Positions 63,165-64,000 of a stretch of DNA of 64,000 nt are shown piece after piece; the stretch's first letter is position 1, and each line of letters starts with the position of its first letter. The DNA is taken from positions 682,001 to 746,000 of the forward strand of contig CAXHSG010000218.1 of the NCBI GenBank assembly GCA_964019155.1, read 5' to 3'. This DNA comes from Osedax fenrisi (Eukaryota > Annelida > Polychaeta > Sabellida > Siboglinidae). Both the position numbers and the translations under genes were made by a program. The notes beneath the pieces were generated by a model. It was not told the DNA's origin. It made no database searches and was given only the letters and a program-made list of their open reading frames with translations.

Positions 63165-64000
63165 AGCTAACTTTATCTAACTCTAGCTAACTTTAGCTAA
63201 CTCTAGCTAACTCTAGGTAACTCTAGCTAACTTTAGCTAACTCTAGCTAACTCTAGCTAAATCTAGCTAACTCTAGCTAACTCTAGGTAACTCTAGGTAA
63301 CTCTAGGTAACTCTAGGTAACTCTAGGTAACTCTAGCTAATTCTAGCTAACTCTAGGTAACTCTAGCTAACTCTAGCTAACTCTAGGTAACTCTAGGTAA
63401 CTCTAGCTAACTCTAGGTAACTCTAGGTAACTCTAGCTAACTCTAGCTAACTCTAGCTAACTCTAGCTAACTCTAGCTAACTCTAGGTAACTCTAGCTAA
63501 GTCTAGCTAACTTTAGCTAACTTTAGCTAACTCTAGCTAACTCTAGCTAACTCTAGCTAACTCTAGCTAACTCTAGCTAACTCTATCTAACTCTAGGTAA
63601 CTCTAGCTAACTTTAGCTAACTCTAGCTAACTCTAGGTAACTCTAGCTAACTCTAGCTAACTCTAGCTAACTTTAGCTAACTCTAGCTAACTCTAGGTAA
63701 CTCTAGCTAACTTTAACTAACTCTAGCTAACTCTAGGTAACTCTAGCTAACTTTAGCTAACTCTAGCCAACTCTAGGTAACTCTAGCTAACTTTAGCTAA
63801 CTCTAGCTAACTCTAGCTAACTCTAGCTAACTCTAGCTAACTCTAGCTAACTCTAGCTAACTCTAGCTAACTCTAGCTAACTCTAGGTAACTCTAGGTAA
63901 CTCTAGGTAACTCTAGGTAACTCTAGCTAATTCTAGCTAACTCTAGGTAACTCTAGCTAACTCTAACTAACTCTAGGTAACTCTAGGTAACTCTAGCTAA
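63165..64000 (+). repeat. Right-end copy at a 1,119-bp shift
   Basis: This end block repeats about 62046-62881: TAGCTAAGTC 62375/63494 and TAGCCAACTC 62645/63764. The segment between (62882-63164) contains the last nine-base unit, at 62985. Small differences are TATCTAACTC-type changes near 63174 and TAACTAACTC at 63964. The array runs off the window in mid-unit. Confidence 0.85.

Larger units (their letters stand above)
1..64000 (+). repeat. Decamer satellite array, consensus TAGCTAACTC
   Basis: Every base of the window belongs to a head-to-tail array of a 10-bp unit. The two main forms are TAGCTAACTC and TAGGTAACTC, which differ at position 4; a third frequent form ends in T (TAGCTAACTT). 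Rarer forms carry a change at another position, for example TAGCTAAATC, TAGCTAATTC, TAGCTATCTC, TAACTAACTC, TATGTAACTC, TAGATAACTC, TAAGTAACTC, TAGTTAACTC, TAGGAAACTC and TAGCCAACTC. No reverse-complement unit (GAGTTAGCTA on this strand) is seen. Counting register gives 6,379 ten-mers, 21 nine-mers, one 14-mer and a terminal 7-base partial unit, which sums exactly to 64,000. The array continues past both window edges. Both main forms are 40% G+C; this strand is C-rich over G in the C form (3 C to 1 G). This is satellite DNA of a eukaryote; the species is not identifiable from sequence alone. Confidence 0.98.

Noticed and set aside
1..64000. Telomeric repeat array
   Set aside because: The unit is not G-rich on one strand (1-2 G and 2-3 C per 10 bases) and does not match TTAGGG, TTAGG, TTAGGC or TTTAGGG. 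TTAGG appears only by chance where a T-ending unit precedes a G unit.
1..64000. CRISPR array or bacterial repeat
   Set aside because: There are no spacers: every base is part of a decamer, and units are far shorter than CRISPR repeats. Nothing prokaryotic is visible.
1..64000. Protein-coding repeat (short tandem peptide)
   Set aside because: Stops occur in all six frames within about 30 bases, and the 10-bp period shifts frame at each unit.
1..64000. Centromere identity
   Set aside because: The array would fit centromeric or pericentromeric DNA, but no CENP-B-box-like motif was recognised, and position or CENH3 binding cannot be judged from sequence.
1..64000. Artificial or encoded binary message in the C/G unit order
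   Set aside because: The non-random order is fully consistent with nested copying of blocks, with point changes, whole-unit indels and hybrid junction units as expected from natural exchange.
1..64000. Mobile element or integrated virus
   Set aside because: No open reading frame, terminal repeat, target-site duplication or non-satellite sequence is present.
1..64000. Assigning a species from the decamer
   Set aside because: I do not recognise TAGCTAACTC as a named satellite, and guessing a host would not be supported by the sequence.

Overview
The whole window is one uninterrupted tandem array of a 10-bp satellite. The consensus unit is TAGCTAACTC, with a very common second form TAGGTAACTC, and all units face the same way. 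I find no gene, RNA gene, transposon or unique-sequence island on either strand. Decamer arrays of this size with internal higher-order copies are typical of eukaryotic constitutive heterochromatin (centromeric, pericentromeric, sex or B chromosome, or subtelomeric). The sequence alone does not tell which lineage or chromosomal position this is, and I do not recognise the decamer as a named family. A contiguous 64-kb array implies a long-read assembly.

Register bookkeeping accounts for every base. There are 6,379 ten-base units, 21 nine-base units, one fourteen-base unit at 13206-13219, and a final partial unit of 7 bases. All 21 nine-base units lack the same C (TAACTC to TAATC or TAATA) and share similar neighbours. 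They look like one ancestral deletion copied many times, which makes them natural lineage tags.

Rare unit variants show that the array is a mosaic of higher-order repeats made by repeated, mostly in-register duplication. From left to right: (1) 1-9458 recurs at 13540-22997, shifted by 13,539 bp, with every marker I compared identical. (2) The material between these copies, 9459-13539, is a mosaic that holds a third copy of a 1.5-kb module, a 69/79-bp local duplication and the single 14-bp unit. (3) 17.5-26.6 kb carries a further relation at 4,949 and then 4,549 bp, with a chimeric junction unit at 24378. (4) 29327-31855 is followed directly by its tandem copy, 31856-34324. (5) About 38.2-40.9 kb is repeated about 2,800 bp downstream. 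(6) About 46.1-51.28 kb is repeated 5,517 bp downstream; this step is the sum of two alternating forms of 2,858 and 2,659 bp. (7) 55148-56796 is duplicated in tandem (1,649 bp) as 56797-58445. (8) The right end carries 2,599-bp and 1,119-bp copies.

Marker content splits the array into two domains. The TAGGTATCA-type unit occurs 40 times before 43.2 kb, is absent for nearly 18 kb, and returns once at 60965. The TAGGAAACTC unit is sparse in the left part and becomes regular, at roughly 2.5-2.9 kb spacing, from about 38 kb onward. The array is therefore best read as a record of satellite turnover rather than as encoded functions. Possible functional readings (splice-donor-like and branch-like motifs, GATA-like sites, helical phasing) are given as inference only.
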